From Blasia pusilla (Eukaryota > Marchantiophyta > Marchantiopsida > Blasiales): 64,000 nt of DNA. Shown here piece by piece: positions 24,505-36,086 of this stretch. The stretch's first letter is position 1, and the number at the start of each line of letters is the position of its first letter. The stretch spans positions 30,690,001-30,754,000 of the forward strand of contig CM114271.1 in NCBI GenBank assembly GCA_050084515.1. The letters run 5' to 3'. The translations under genes were made by a program, and so were the position numbers. The notes under the pieces were generated by a model, which was not told the origin of the DNA, ran no database searches, and worked only from the letters and a program-made list of their open reading frames with translations.

Positions 24505-24835
24505 ACCCCCAACTCAATTTTCCTCAAACGAGACTCTAAATTTTTCACGGACATATATAAAGTTGTGATTGGCTAAAAATTCCAAGTTTCAACCAAAGAG
24601 GAGTTTGAAAATCGAAGAGGCACTTTGCATTAATAATATGGATATTACGGGAGAGGGGGTTTAGGGTCCCTAAGTCAATTTACCTCAAAAGGGACTCTAA
24701 ATTATTCATAGATATATGTCAAGACTCGATTGGCTAAAAATGCCAAGTTTTAGCTGTTGAGGAGTTTGAAAATCAAAGAGGCACTCCGCAATAATAATAT
24801 GAATACTACAAGAGAGGGGTTTTGGTATTTCTACT
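24505..24835 (+). repeat. Tandem duplication, about 165 bp x 2
   Basis: Two consecutive units share GACTCTAAAT, GATTGGCTAAAAAT-CCAAG, GAGGAGTTTGAAAATC and a GAGGCACT...AATAATATG end. The end segment resembles the 5' terminus of the family-1 Helitrons read on the - strand (TATTATTA then AGTGCCTC), so the array is probably made of Helitron pieces. Confidence 0.7.
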
Positions 24836-25460
24836 CCCCCAAGAAGTGAAATCCTTCTTGGAAAGCAAGGATCCTTAAAAAATAAGAGGTTCATATTTGT
24901 TAAGATTAGAGTGAATTTTGGACATAGACGTTTGTTTCTACAAGAATGGACCTCCTCTACGATCTATGATTTTTTTCATTAATATGGGAGATTCAATCCC
25001 AACATAATGTAGAGTTTATAGATGTTATAGCCCTCAAGAAATATGGCAGAGTTGTTGTAGGAATAGTTGCATGGATTAACGTAGGAGTTTCGATCTTTAA
25101 CATTCAAAAATGGGAATTTGAACTATTGCGGGCCAAATGAGTGATGTATTCATCAACAAGGGATCACTCCATTGATACATGGGATGAGGACTTGGGTTCC
25201 CACATTTTCAATCTTAAGATGTTTGAAGGGTTCCTCCTTTTTCTTTGTGCTAGATGTGGCCTCAATGTTCTTCACTCTTTGATTCCCCCTCTTTGTAATG
25301 GGTTCCCCTGTTTCCTTTCATTTAGGTATTGTTATATAGAGATTTTCAATCTATGGTTGAAATCCATCATAACTCATACAGCATGTCCTTGGTTGCCAAC
25401 AACCATCCTTGCATTAGATATACTAACCATATATGGGATTAAATTGTCCTAGAATCCCTT

Positions 25461-26478
25461 TTTCGTGCGCCTGCTCTCCTCGAACATCAATCTCACTGTT
25501 GCGGAAGCATACGTTTAGTAGGACACGCTCTCATCGCCAACTTGCATCCAAACGCACTCAAGTTAGTCTAGGTTTGGGTCAAGCAGCCTTCCATCCCACC
25601 GAGTCCTCGCCTTGGCACCTCATCAAGCTCAACCTTCCCTCATTCCTAGGTTCCCAACACGGGCAAGTCTTCCGAGACTTGGGACAGACTTTTTGGTTAG
25701 TCCAGGCACCTAAAATGGCATTTGCACGCCTAGCGGTCCCAACTATCTAACAGAACTCGCATGAGTCCCCAACCAAGCCTCAAAAATATGAGTCGCGAGT
25801 TGGAATCCAATAGGGACCTCCAAAATCCACTCTATTGGACTTGGTTTGGGTTTCTCGAATCCCAACGCCAAACTCCTGATCCGTTCCGTGCCCTTGGGTC
25901 GCCCCGCGGCGCCCAAAGTGGGATTTGAGTCCCAAGCACCCTTGGAGACCTTCCCCTTTACTAGTACTTCTGGGGATCTCGGGGGTCCCCATACCTTTGG
26001 GAAAGAGCACCCGGGCCCCTCTTTCTGGCCCTTTCTGGCCCTCAACCTGACTCCCCATACAGTTTCTTTTGGCTCATATTTTGTCTTTTTCTTAAGCGTT
26101 TGCCAAAAGCTTTGTTGCGTAGGAACCAACTCTATCTAAGCTTTCCAACGCTTTCTTATTTTCTCCAAAAGCATCTTGGGACTAAAAGTTATGGTCAAAA
26201 GTACAGTCAAAAAATCCAAACGCTAGCCGCGTCCCAAGTCTTGTTCTCATCCCTTGGCCACGTCTCCGTCCGAGACTCGACTTTTCTTATGTCTAGGTTT
26301 TGCGTTTGGTTCCGGTCTCTCAATCGCAACCACAAACCCATGAAACACTTGGAACGCTCGTTGCGCCTGCGTCTCGCACTAATGTTTCTCTAACTCCAAA
26401 GCGCAAACCATCCTAGCGTGAGCTCGCTAGAGATTTGATGTTCCGCTTGGTGCTTGTTTGGTCATGAGGGTCGCGACA
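25461..26478 (-). repeat. 3' LTR of the chromovirus, about 1,018 bp
   Basis: On the - strand it starts TGTCGCGACCCTCATGACC at 26,478 and ends at 25,461 beside the CCCTT duplication. Its 25,749-26,478 part aligns with the 5' LTR. Confidence 0.85.
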
Positions 26479-27207
26479 CTCACCTCTCTTTAGAGGTTGA
26501 TGCCCTCATCAATGCAAACCTTTTGACTGTCAAGTCGTATTGGGAAAGCGGACCCCTTGACATCGAATTGCGTTCTGGTAGCTAACCAGAAATTCCTCTT
26601 TTGGCTTAAATCTTAGGTTGTCGCTTGCAACACTTAGCATCATTTAGCATCTCCTCTTCGATGAGCCTAGACCAATTCTCAACCAATCTAACCTATCATA
26701 TACGCTAACTAAGGTTGCTACCTAAAACTTCTCTCGCTCATAACTTGCAAACATCTCACTTGTTTACACGGTACATGATTTGTACTACTTTTGGGTTGCT
26801 CTCCTATTCGACTTAGGAACATCACTAAGTTCACTCATGCACTCACAAGTAAGATCACTCCAAGTCCCAAGATAGAGTGATCTGCCCCGTCGATGCTAGG
26901 GTGAGCCCAAGTGTAAGGTACCCAACACTTGGTCCTGTTCTAGGTACTTATCCAAATACAAGCTCTCGCCTCAAATACTCCTTGTCTATCCTCTTGATTT
27001 ACATCCTAAGCATATGAGGAACCACTCATTTCCATGCACTACCAAGACCAATTGCAAATAACACAAGCATCAAATCTCCAAATTCATGCGTTCCTTTATT
27101 GCAACACTAGCCTGCTCTAGTTACAACAGCGTTTGGCCCAAGCTTCCTATTGTCACAAGTCATGTCCCTTGCTACTCTGTGTACTAACGCATGTGCTTCC
27201 CTTACAA
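26479..27207 (-). other. 3' non-coding part of the chromovirus
   Basis: Between the chromodomain and the polypurine tract there is about 730 bp without a coherent frame on the element strand. Frames on the opposite strand are shadows. Confidence 0.6.
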
Positions 27208-28792
27208 CCGTTTGAAGTCTTGCAACACCTCTTGCGCGTGTTCCAGGTTTGCCTCCGCAATCCAAGTCACCTCTTTCACATGGCAGCCCTTCCACTTGAC
27301 AAAGTTCACATACTTGTTGGCCCTATGCCTCAAACGCAAGAGGGTCTCCACCTCGAACTCCAGTTCTTTGCTCGCGATTACCGACTACGGTCTCAACGCA
27401 CGTCTTTGCTCGGGATCCTCATTATCCTGAAGATACTTCTTCAACAATACCACATGGAAAGTGGGATGTATCTTGAACTCTTCTGGAAATTCGAATGTAT
27501 ACACGTCCTCAAACGGGTTTGCCTTAATCACATATGGTCCAACATACTTGGCAAATAGCTTCGCGGACAACTCCTTCGGAAAAGTGAGATTCTTCACACT
27601 CAACCACACTTGTTCCCCAACTCGGAATCTCACTTGGCGCTTGCTCTTGTTAGCATGCTTCACGTACCTCAGTTCAGCCCTTTCAAAGTTTCTCCTGGCT
27701 CGCTCCTACCGATCTCGCATCTCCGCTAACAAACCTTCTGCCGTCGCTTGTTGGGTTTGTAACGGTGTAGTACCCTTTGAAAGGACCAGGTCAAGAGGCC
27801 CTTTTGGCTCACGTCCTTAAGCCAAGAGAAACGGAGATTCTCCAATGCTTGGTGGAGTTGTAGCAGAACTCCGCCATACTTAGCCACTTTGCCCAATCTC
27901 ACTGGTCTGCGCTCATGTAATTCCTTAAGTACTGGTTCACGAGGGAGTTTACCTTTTCTGTTTGCCCATCCATCTACGTATGGAAGGCCACGCTAAAACT
28001 CATCTTGGTCTTGAACCTCCAAAAACAGTATTTCCAAAAGGCACTAGTAAAATTTGGATCTTGATCTGAAACAATACTCCTTGGCAACCCGTGCGCATGC
28101 CACCAACTATCTGGAAGAGTCGAGAAGTTGTATAGGCCGTCGCTGAATCCACCGTCGGCACGAATCTCCCCAACTTACTAAACCGATCAAAAATCACAAG
28201 TATAGCATTGTATCCCTCATACTCTGGAAGTCCATACTCACACTCTACAAGGGTCGATCCGGAATCGGCAAAGGATGCAACAAGCCTTGTTTCTTCGCAT
28301 AAGAAACTTTGTTCACCTGACAGTTCACAGAGGTCTTCACATATTGAGCAACATCCTCTTTCATGTTGGGCCAGAAGAACCTCTTAGCCAGAACATCCAA
28401 CGTGGATTTCTCCCCTTTGTGTCATGCCAAGGGTCCGTCATGACATTCCACTAACACCTTGGTTCGTAGTCTACCTTCCCCCACATAGATCCTACTCTAC
28501 TTGAACCTTAGCAAACCATACCTCAAACTTATGTTGGCCACCTTCTCGCCCTGCTTCAACTTCCTTAGGTACTCGCTCGCCCGAGTGTCTTTCATGTATC
28601 CCTCACAAATCCTTCTTTCCAGATCAATTTCCTTAGGGTACATTGCTCTCAAGAGCTGTGTTGTCGATGGTATGTCCTCATCCCTATGACTCAAGACATC
28701 TGGAATGACATTATCCTTCCCAGGCTTGTGGATCAGTTCCACATTCATCAATGCCAAGGTATCATGCCATCATAGTTGTTTTGGTGTCTGTC
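27208..28792 (-). pseudogene. Chromovirus pol 3' part: RNase H end, integrase, chromodomain
   Basis: On the - strand: RNase H tail (TPKQL, stop, WHDTLALMNVELIHKPGKDN near 28,780-28,690), integrase zinc region, core (VIFDRFSKLGRFVPTVDSAT near 28,197), integrase C-terminus (27,663-27,385, FRVGEQVWLSV, GPYVIKANPF, HPTFHVVLLKKYL), one in-frame TAG, then a chromodomain at 27,366-27,208 (VETLLRLRHRANKYVNFVKW and KGCHVKEVTWIAEANL). The aromatic residues typical of methyl-lysine pockets are partly present. The stops look like C-to-T decay (CTA-TGA where Arg is expected; TAG for Gln). It cannot make active protein. Confidence 0.85.
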
Positions 28793-29462
28793 CAACAGAA
28801 CTCGCATGAGTCCCCAACCAAGACTCAACAAGATGAGTAATAAGTTGGAATCCAATAGGGACCTCCGAAATCCACTCTATTGGACTTGGTTCAGGTTTCT
28901 CGAATCCCAACGCCAAACTCCTGATCCGTTCCGTGCCCTTGAGTCGCCCACGATGCCCAAAGAGGGATTCGAGTCCCAAGCACCCTTGGAGACCTTCCCC
29001 CTTACTAGTATTTCTCGGGATCTCCAAGGTCCCCATAGCTTTGGGAAAGAGCACCCGAGCCCCTCTTTTTGGCCCTCAACCCGACTCCCTGTACACTCAG
29101 TTTTGGCTCATATCTCGGCTTTTTCTTTTCAACGCTTGCTTACTTTCCCCAAACGCATCTTGGGACTAAAAGTTATGGTCAAAAATACAGTCGGAAACTC
29201 CAAACGCTAGCCACGTCCCAAGTCCGGTTCTCACCCCTTGGCCACGTCTCCGTCCGAGATTCGACTTCGCTTAAGTCTGGATTCCGATTTTGGTTCTGGT
29301 TTCTTAGTCGCGACCATAAACGCATGAAGCACTTGAAACTCTGAACTCGCTTACGCCTCGCACTTGTGTTTCTCTAACTCCAAAGTGAAAATTATCTTAG
29401 TATGAGCTCGCTTGAGTTCGCATGTTCCGCTTGGTGCTTGTTTGGTCATGAGGGTCGCCACA
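28793..29462 (-). repeat. 5' LTR of the chromovirus, inner end deleted
   Basis: About 670 bp collinear with the 3' LTR from 25,749. It is joined directly to RNase H sequence at about 28,793, so the deletion started inside this LTR. Confidence 0.85.
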
Positions 29463-29467
29463 CCCTT

Positions 29468-32400
29468 AGGAAAACTTGTTGGTTTTAGGAATATGTATGA
29501 ACTTGTGTGGAAAAAAATATCCATGATGGTATTAAGTTATTAATAGTCTTGAGTGAAGTTTCCCATGTGAAAGTGGGAATAAGCATTATATAACTATCTA
29601 CATTCATGAAATTATATTATTTCATATCATTACTTACTCTAGCACTTTAAATCTTATACACTTTACACACTCCATAATTAGTAATTTGGGATGCTGAAGT
29701 AATTTGCAATGCTCCAATTTTTGTTGAAGAAAAATCGTCACAATTTCTTTGCAAATCATAAATATTTTATTTTCAAATGGATCAAAGAGTTTTATTCACC
29801 CTAAAGAGGATATCTTTTCCCGAGATCTACAAGTAGTGTATCATTCGAGAAGTAGCTACAAAACAAAATAACGAACTCTTGATCATAAACTGCTTTTAAT
29901 ATGTAGCAGTGTTCAGAAAAAAAATATACGAGTCATGAGTCTTAGACATAAAGAGAGGAATTTTCTCAAATGGGAATTAAGCAAAGGAGTGAAAATGCAT
30001 ATGGCTACACTAACATTTCCAAGTTTGTCCCAAAAGTGGACTTGTGTAGACAAGTGCATGGGACTTCCAATCCCACCTCAACCCTGCCTTGCCTCACTTC
30101 AAGATGATAAGGGAAAGGTGGAGTGGGGAAGGGGCTATTTTGTATCTTGAGAAGGAGGTAGAGGCACGAGAATATGATTTTTAAATGATTGTGAAAATTC
30201 CGTAAGTAGAGAGGAGTTTGTTGATTTCAAAAGTCAACACATACATACATTTCTTGAGTGAAGAAATTAATTTTTTTATAATTTTCCAAAAGGCAGGGTG
30301 AAGTAAGGGGAGGGTTTTCCCAAAAAAGGAAGAAAGGCAAGGGATTTACCCCCAAATGAAGGGGCAATTTTTTTTCTCAAATTGGGATGGCATATAGGCA
30401 TTGTCATCATAAGATGTGGCATAGAATTCCTAGATGAAGAGGGCATGTAGTAAAGGGGAACAAGAAAAGGGGGTGGTAGTTTTCTTAAGTAATATTTATG
30501 AGATTTTATGTGTTCGTACTTATACATTGCATAGCAAGGGCATGAGGACCAATCTAATTTGTTAATCTAGCTTAAATCCTTGACAAGAAAATCATTTTTA
30601 CTTGTTAATGGTGAATGAATTTTCCTAAATTAAATAATCTTAAAATTTTGAAATTTTCATTTTATTCAATTAGTTAGATTAGCTGAATTATAGCAATAAT
30701 TTAAAGTTGTGTCTATATAAAATTTTCAAAAAATTAAATTTTAAGTGTAGAAGCATTATTCTCAAATTCTCAATAAATATGTCAATTCTCAAGCATCCAA
30801 AATTCAGTCTTGCACCCACTCTTATGAGGCAATTACTAGACACGCGAGAGAAGAGAAAATTTTTCCGAATAAATTTTTTTGTTCAAAGAGACTATTTAAA
30901 ATTTAACCAGAAAAATTAATTTTAAAAATAATGAAAAAATTTAATCCATATTGAAAAATGAGATATTATTCCACATTTCTCTAAAATATCCTACGATAAT
31001 TAAATGCAGGAAAATTGGAAATTTCCCCTTCATCTTTGCTAGAAGAAGTAAAATATTCTTCTCAACAAATATTTATAAGAAATATCTGGTAAATTATAAG
31101 AAAATTCACATTCACCTAAAATGTTAATCAATATTTTATTAAGATATTTATTATTCATTTAATATTTATTTTTGTTGCAAAATACTTATCCTCTTCATTT
31201 AGAAAATATCTTAAAATAAAATATATTATCTACGAAAGTAGCATATGGAATGAGATATCATTCCATATTCACTTATAATATGACTTAATAATTTATTAAG
31301 ATATCTCCAAGTAATATATTTATGTGGGAGAATGTACCAACTTTGTGAGATGAAACTTTTAGTAACATTGAAGACTCCTTGTATGATGTTATTTTCACAA
31401 GGATCAATACTTTCATGTTGCACACTTTCTCCAACCACAAACATCTTCTTTTGGATATATCTCTTCATTTTGTATTGAGGTTCATTTCATGAATCTAAAT
31501 GGTGTATTTAGTCCCTTATAATGGCCCTTTCTTGCTCTCATTCACTGTGGATGGTTGCATCATGTGTTGCACACAAGTAAGTCCTCGAAACTTAAAACTT
31601 CTAGCCCATCAAAAGGCTATTTAAATCTTCACTTCCGAATTGCATTCAATCTAGAAATTATACCATGGTGAATCAATCTTCCTATTTCCTTAACATTTCT
31701 TATAACTTGAGTAATTCAATTGAATGAATATATTCTTCACTTGTCGACTTTATAATTCTAGTAAATTATCTCATGTTCAAAAAAACTCCTTAAAATGTAG
31801 TTCCTCTCAATTTTTTTATTGCATACTAGAAACACTAAGCTTTTGTGTGAGAATTTTCTAATGTAATTCCATGTTTCCCATTTCCCCAATCATTTTTTTC
31901 TACAAAGAACATATCTATCACTTTTGTAATCAAACATTTGAAGCAATCACATTTTATGAATCATGGCATTTGTCTAGAGCAATTTCAATTTTTCATATTT
32001 TTGTTAGTTGATGTATGGGAAATGTGACCTCGATAAGCAATGTTGGCGAGTGGCCAGGATGGTGATTGATGGCTAGTGCAAGCTTGTGTTATTCATGATG
32101 CTAAGAGTCAGGTGGCCCAAGAATTGCTTTAGTGGTTGTGCTATTGAAACATTTTATCGTTGCTCCAATGTCATTGTCAACAAAACATGCTCTTGCAAAT
32201 CAAGAAGCTATCCTCCCTTTAATGTAGATTGCTGTTGATTTTGCTTGGAGCTTCTCTTGTAGATTCTAGGAAGCCAAAAAAATTCCCTTTTGTTTAATTA
32301 TGCTATTATGGGGTTGACCTAAGGTGAAATAATAATATCAATCAACCATGTCTTTTGTCAAGAGAAAAAGAAAATTCACTTGGATGGAACAATCTTTATG

Positions 32401-33162
32401 CATAACCCCATCGCATAAAGATTTCTTTCACATAAAATGAAAATAGTTTGATGTTTCTATTGTAACCCCGTGGGATGCAAGTGTCTAAACTACCTCCCAA
32501 AATTAATTCTCTGGATTCTCAAATATTATTTTAAATCAAATTTTGAGAAATCCCATCCGTTCATGAAATGAAAGATCTTACTAACCAAAAATGTCAATTA
32601 TAAGGAGAAAAAATTTACAAGATAAAAAACACTCTCCAAAATAAAATAAATTTTGACTATCATATAAAAATAATAATTATAAAAACTCTTGTGAATTGTA
32701 AGAGTGAATGACTTCCTTAGCAAAAAGAGTAAGTAGTGGTCTACAACATACCACACTACAAAGGCATGTAGTTGTCTTAGAGTATCTCGTAACTATCTGA
32801 AAAACTACTTTGAGTTTAAAAGACCCTTCATTAACTACATATTAGTGGTATCAAGCCAGGAAGGTATATGTTAAGGAGATGTGAGGGAAGGTCCAAGAAA
32901 AAATCTCCAGATGAGGAGGCAAGGATTTTTCCTTTTTAAGGAAAGGGAAGATGTTTCTTTTTCAAAACGAGGGTAATAGAGCTTTAATTCGGCGAGAGAG
33001 AGGGATTTTCAAAATGAAGTGAGTTCAAGAATAGGAGAGCTCCGAAAGGGAACTAATTTTTCTTTGTGAATGAGTGGAGAATGTGATCTATTAAAATTGA
33101 CATAATCGATTCCGGTTGAAAAAAATAACCAATCTTACCCCCGTGTTTAAGAATGTAAGACT
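29468..33162. other. AT-rich spacer
   Basis: No gene is supportable. A decayed family-1 Helitron-like segment on the - strand is visible near 32,455-32,640 (CCCCGTGGGATGCAAG hairpin remnant, ATTTTAAATCAAATTTTGAG). A stray TGGTATCAAGCCA near 32,847 resembles a primer-binding site without an element around it. Confidence 0.5.
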
Positions 33163-33454
33163 GTTGAGAGTATTAGTGTCAGTGCCCATTTTGACGGACA
33201 AATGTAGATTGCCACATGTGTACTTACTATCTTAAGAAAGAGGAAGTGGAATAAGGAAGCATGCTCATTCCCCCCTTTGAGTAGGAAAACTAGGATTCTA
33301 AATCTTCTCTAAAAGAGGTGCTAGTTTGTGGCTTAGCAAGTCATTAGGAGAAGCTACTATATGAGACATGTTGGAGAGGAGCTTACAACGACGGTAGAAG
33401 GAGCTTCAAGACTTTTGAGTTTGCAACTCTCAATCTTGCATGTTGTCTTTTCCA
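33163..33454 (+). repeat. Putative 5' LTR of the copia element
   Basis: It begins TGTTGAGAGTATTAGTG and ends TTTTCCA a few bases before the primer-binding site, the form expected of a copia LTR. I found no matching 3' LTR, so the left edge is an estimate. Confidence 0.5.
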
Positions 33455-33457
33455 TTA

Positions 33458-33469
33458 TGGTATCAGAGA
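33458..33469 (+). other. Copia primer-binding site (initiator tRNA-Met)
   Basis: TGGTATCAGAGA matches the usual plant copia primer site TGGTATCAGAGC, complementary to the 3' end of initiator tRNA-Met, with one mismatch. Confidence 0.75.
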
Positions 33470-33619
33470 GAGTTTTTGCTTAAATCCAATTATTCCGTCT
33501 TGTGTTGTTCATATCTTTTCCATGCATCTATAGAGAGGAGAGTTTCTAGAATTCATTATTCCCCAATAGTCAATACGCAGTATTGTAGTAGTAGTTCTTG
33601 ATTGATCTTTATTGTGGGC

Positions 33620-35810
33620 ATGGCCTCGTCGTCTAGAAGGGACCAACATATTGATCGGTTGGATGACAAAAACTATGGCACATGGGCTTTTGTCATGGAG
33701 TATCTCTTGAGACTGCGGAATCTCTTTAAGCACATTGAGAATCCAGATGGTGGGGAAGATTTGAACGATGAAGCTCGTAAGAAGTGGGACTTTGAGGAGA
33801 TGGAGGCATGTTCGCATATCGTGCTTAACATCAAGGCATCACAGCATATACACATCAAGAAGTGCAAGTCGGCATTTGAGATGTGGTCTTAGCTTGAGGA
33901 TAAACACCGCAAGAAAGGTGTTGCTTCCCAAATCTACTTGAGGCGCAAATTATATGGGCTTCGGTATGTAGATGGATCTTCCATGAATGATTTCTTGCGA
34001 GAAATTTTTGAGTTATGTGATGAGCTTGTTGAGTCTGGAGGAGAGGTGAGTGATACGGAAATGCCTTTCATCGTCCTCTCTGCATTACCAGATTCATGGG
34101 AATCATTGATCTAAGCTCTTGGATCAACAAATAAGGAGGATATTACCGAGGACTTTGTAAAGTCCATCCTTTTGCAAGAGGAGGAACGAAGGAAGGAGAA
34201 AGTTACATCTTCTTCTGAAGCAACTCTCGCCATTCAATCTAAGGGGAAAGTTGTCTCAAAATCTGAAAATAAAGAGAAAGGCAAGATCGAAAAATCAAAG
34301 AGTACTTGTAGAGCATGCGGAGAGAAGGGTCATTGGAAGGGTGATAAGGAATGTTTGAAGGCAAAAGATGGGCATACGATAGCAACTACAAGCGTGGTGG
34401 TTGTACTCGAAACCCATGAGGTCCTTTCATCAAATTCACTTACTCTACATCATTCTGTCTGTGTTGATAGTGCTGCAGATGTACGTATTCAACAAGATCG
34501 GTCAAAGATCCTTAACTTTGATAAGGATGCCTTTGTGCATCTACAAGGATACAATGGTATAGGAGGACGATCACGTGGTTCTGGAGAGATGCACATTGTT
34601 GTGCATAATCTAAAGGGAGAACAAGTTAAAGTCATCATAAAAAATGTCCATTGAGTTCCTGAGGCACGAGAAACCTTATTGTCCGCAACTACTCTATGAG
34701 GCGTGGTTGTCGGTTTAACTTAGATGGGAAGGGCGTAGAGTGAATTCTTCCAACCGGGGAAATTTTGTCCCATGGCAAGTTGGAAGGCAAGGCATATCTC
34801 ATTCCATGTGAGGTTGAGGAGGAACATCGAAACCTTATTGCAAGTGTTTCTATGGGCCAAACTTTGCAAGACTGGCACCATACACTCGCGCATGCATCTG
34901 TAAAGAAAATTTGAGAAGCAGACGATCTGGAGTTGTGGAGGGACTCCATAATAAGGGAGACAAGAAATTCATTCCAAGATGTGAGTCATGCATTGTTGGG
35001 AAGGCTCACTGTTTATCTTTCCCAAACACACACAAGCATGCCAAATCAATTTTGGAAGTTGTCATCTCTGATCTTGGCTTTTCTGATACACCGAGTATTA
35101 GCGGAGCTCGATGGCTTGCAGTTTGGATCGATGAGTTTTCTTGATATGTTGGCTTGGCTTTCTTACAAAGGAAAGATCAAACTCATGCCGCTTACAAGAT
35201 GTGGGAGGCAGAAGCACAGCGTTGAACAGGTAAGAAGGTTAAGACCTTCCACACAGATCAAGGATCTTAATTCCTCAACAAGGAGCTTGGCTCACATTTC
35301 AAGGTTGAAGGTGTGCACCACATGACTATCCCTTCATATACGCATGAGATTTTTGGCATGGTGGAGCGGATGATGCGCACCATATTTGAAGGAGTTCGCA
35401 CACTCCTTGAAGATGCAAAGCTTGATCGTAGATATTGGGCTTATGCGGCAAAGCATGTAGTGTGGACGCGGAACCGGCTACCACATCTACAGTTGGAAGA
35501 TAAGACTCCCTATATGGTGTTTTATGGTGTGAAACCTAATCTAGATTTTGCCCGCCCATTCAGATGCTATGTATGGTACCATATTCTGAAGGAGAAACGA
35601 AAAAAGCTCGATGCAAAGGCAAAGAAGGGTATCTTTGTTGGCTACTCCAAAACCTCCAAAGCGTATGAAGTTTTTCTCCTTGATAGCCTAAATGTGGTTC
35701 TTAGTAGGGATGTAATCTTCATGGAGGAAAAGAAATGGGACAATGTGGCAGTTCCACTTGTCACGCCTTCCAGCAGCAAGCCACCAAAGCTAGAGAGAAG
35801 AGCCAAGTGA
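33620..35810 (+). pseudogene. Ty1/copia gag-protease-integrase remnant
   Basis: From the ATG at 33,620: gag (LDDKNYGTWAFVMEYLLR; in-frame stops near 33,890 and 34,111), a zinc knuckle CRACGEKGHWKGDKEC near 34,311-34,358, a protease start with VDSAADV where DSGA-type is usual, a pre-integrase zinc region (HTLAHAS then CESC near 34,870-35,000), integrase core pieces (HTDQG near 35,260) and the integrase C-terminus (35,313-35,810, MVERMMRTIFEGVRTLL, VWTRNRLPHL, GIFVGYSKTSKAYEVF). At least one frameshift separates gag from integrase. Reverse transcriptase and RNase H, which follow integrase in copia elements, are absent; a recognisable linker continues to about 36,050. Confidence 0.85.
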
Positions 35811-36048
35811 AGGCATTGTCATCCCAACTATAAATGTTGAAAAGCAAGAGCATGGATCACATGCAAGCACAGGTCCTTAGGAGGATATCCATGCAACACC
35901 TCAACCGGAATATAACGTTGCTGATGCGCATCCGATTTTGGATCATGAGGGCAAGCTTGATCAAGAAGTACCTTTGCCACGTCCATCTCAACGCCAAAGA
36001 GGTGGAATTGGAAGAAGTCATCCCCTTCCTTCCATGGAGCACGACATT

Positions 36049-36086
36049 GGCGTGGGCCCCTAACGATGTTGTTAGGGGCCCACGCC
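36049..36086. repeat. Perfect 16-bp inverted repeat, 6-nt loop
   Basis: GGCGTGGGCCCCTAAC at 36,049-36,064 and its exact reverse complement at 36,071-36,086, with loop GATGTT. It marks the point where copia similarity fades. Confidence 0.95.

Larger units (their letters stand above)
21700..25455. other. Transposon-debris spacer
   Basis: AT-rich region with no supportable gene. Items I could place inside it are a direct repeat near 22,534, an LTR fragment at 23,255 and a tandem repeat at 24,505, all listed separately. A few 60-100 codon frames (for example 22,092-22,346 and 25,141-25,452) have no recognisable motif. Confidence 0.5.
25461..29462 (-). mobile_element. Internally deleted chromovirus (Ty3/gypsy) with CCCTT target duplication
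   Basis: The element is flanked by a 5-bp direct repeat CCCTT at 25,456-25,460 and 29,463-29,467. On the - strand it begins TGTGGCGACCCTCATGACC (29,462) and ends with the second LTR at 25,461. Between the LTRs are an RNase H end, integrase and chromodomain, then a 3' untranslated part with a purine tract (AAAGAGAGGTGAG) abutting the 3' LTR. The inner end of the 5' LTR, primer site, gag, protease and most of reverse transcriptase are missing. A matching solo LTR is at 56,533-57,331. Confidence 0.88.

Noticed and set aside
27133-27820. Overlapping + strand frames of 79-141 codons
   Set aside because: They are antisense shadows of the integrase C-terminus and chromodomain.
32847-32860. Second copia primer-binding-like site TGGTATCAAGCCA
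   Set aside because: No LTR end before it and no gag after it at the expected distance.
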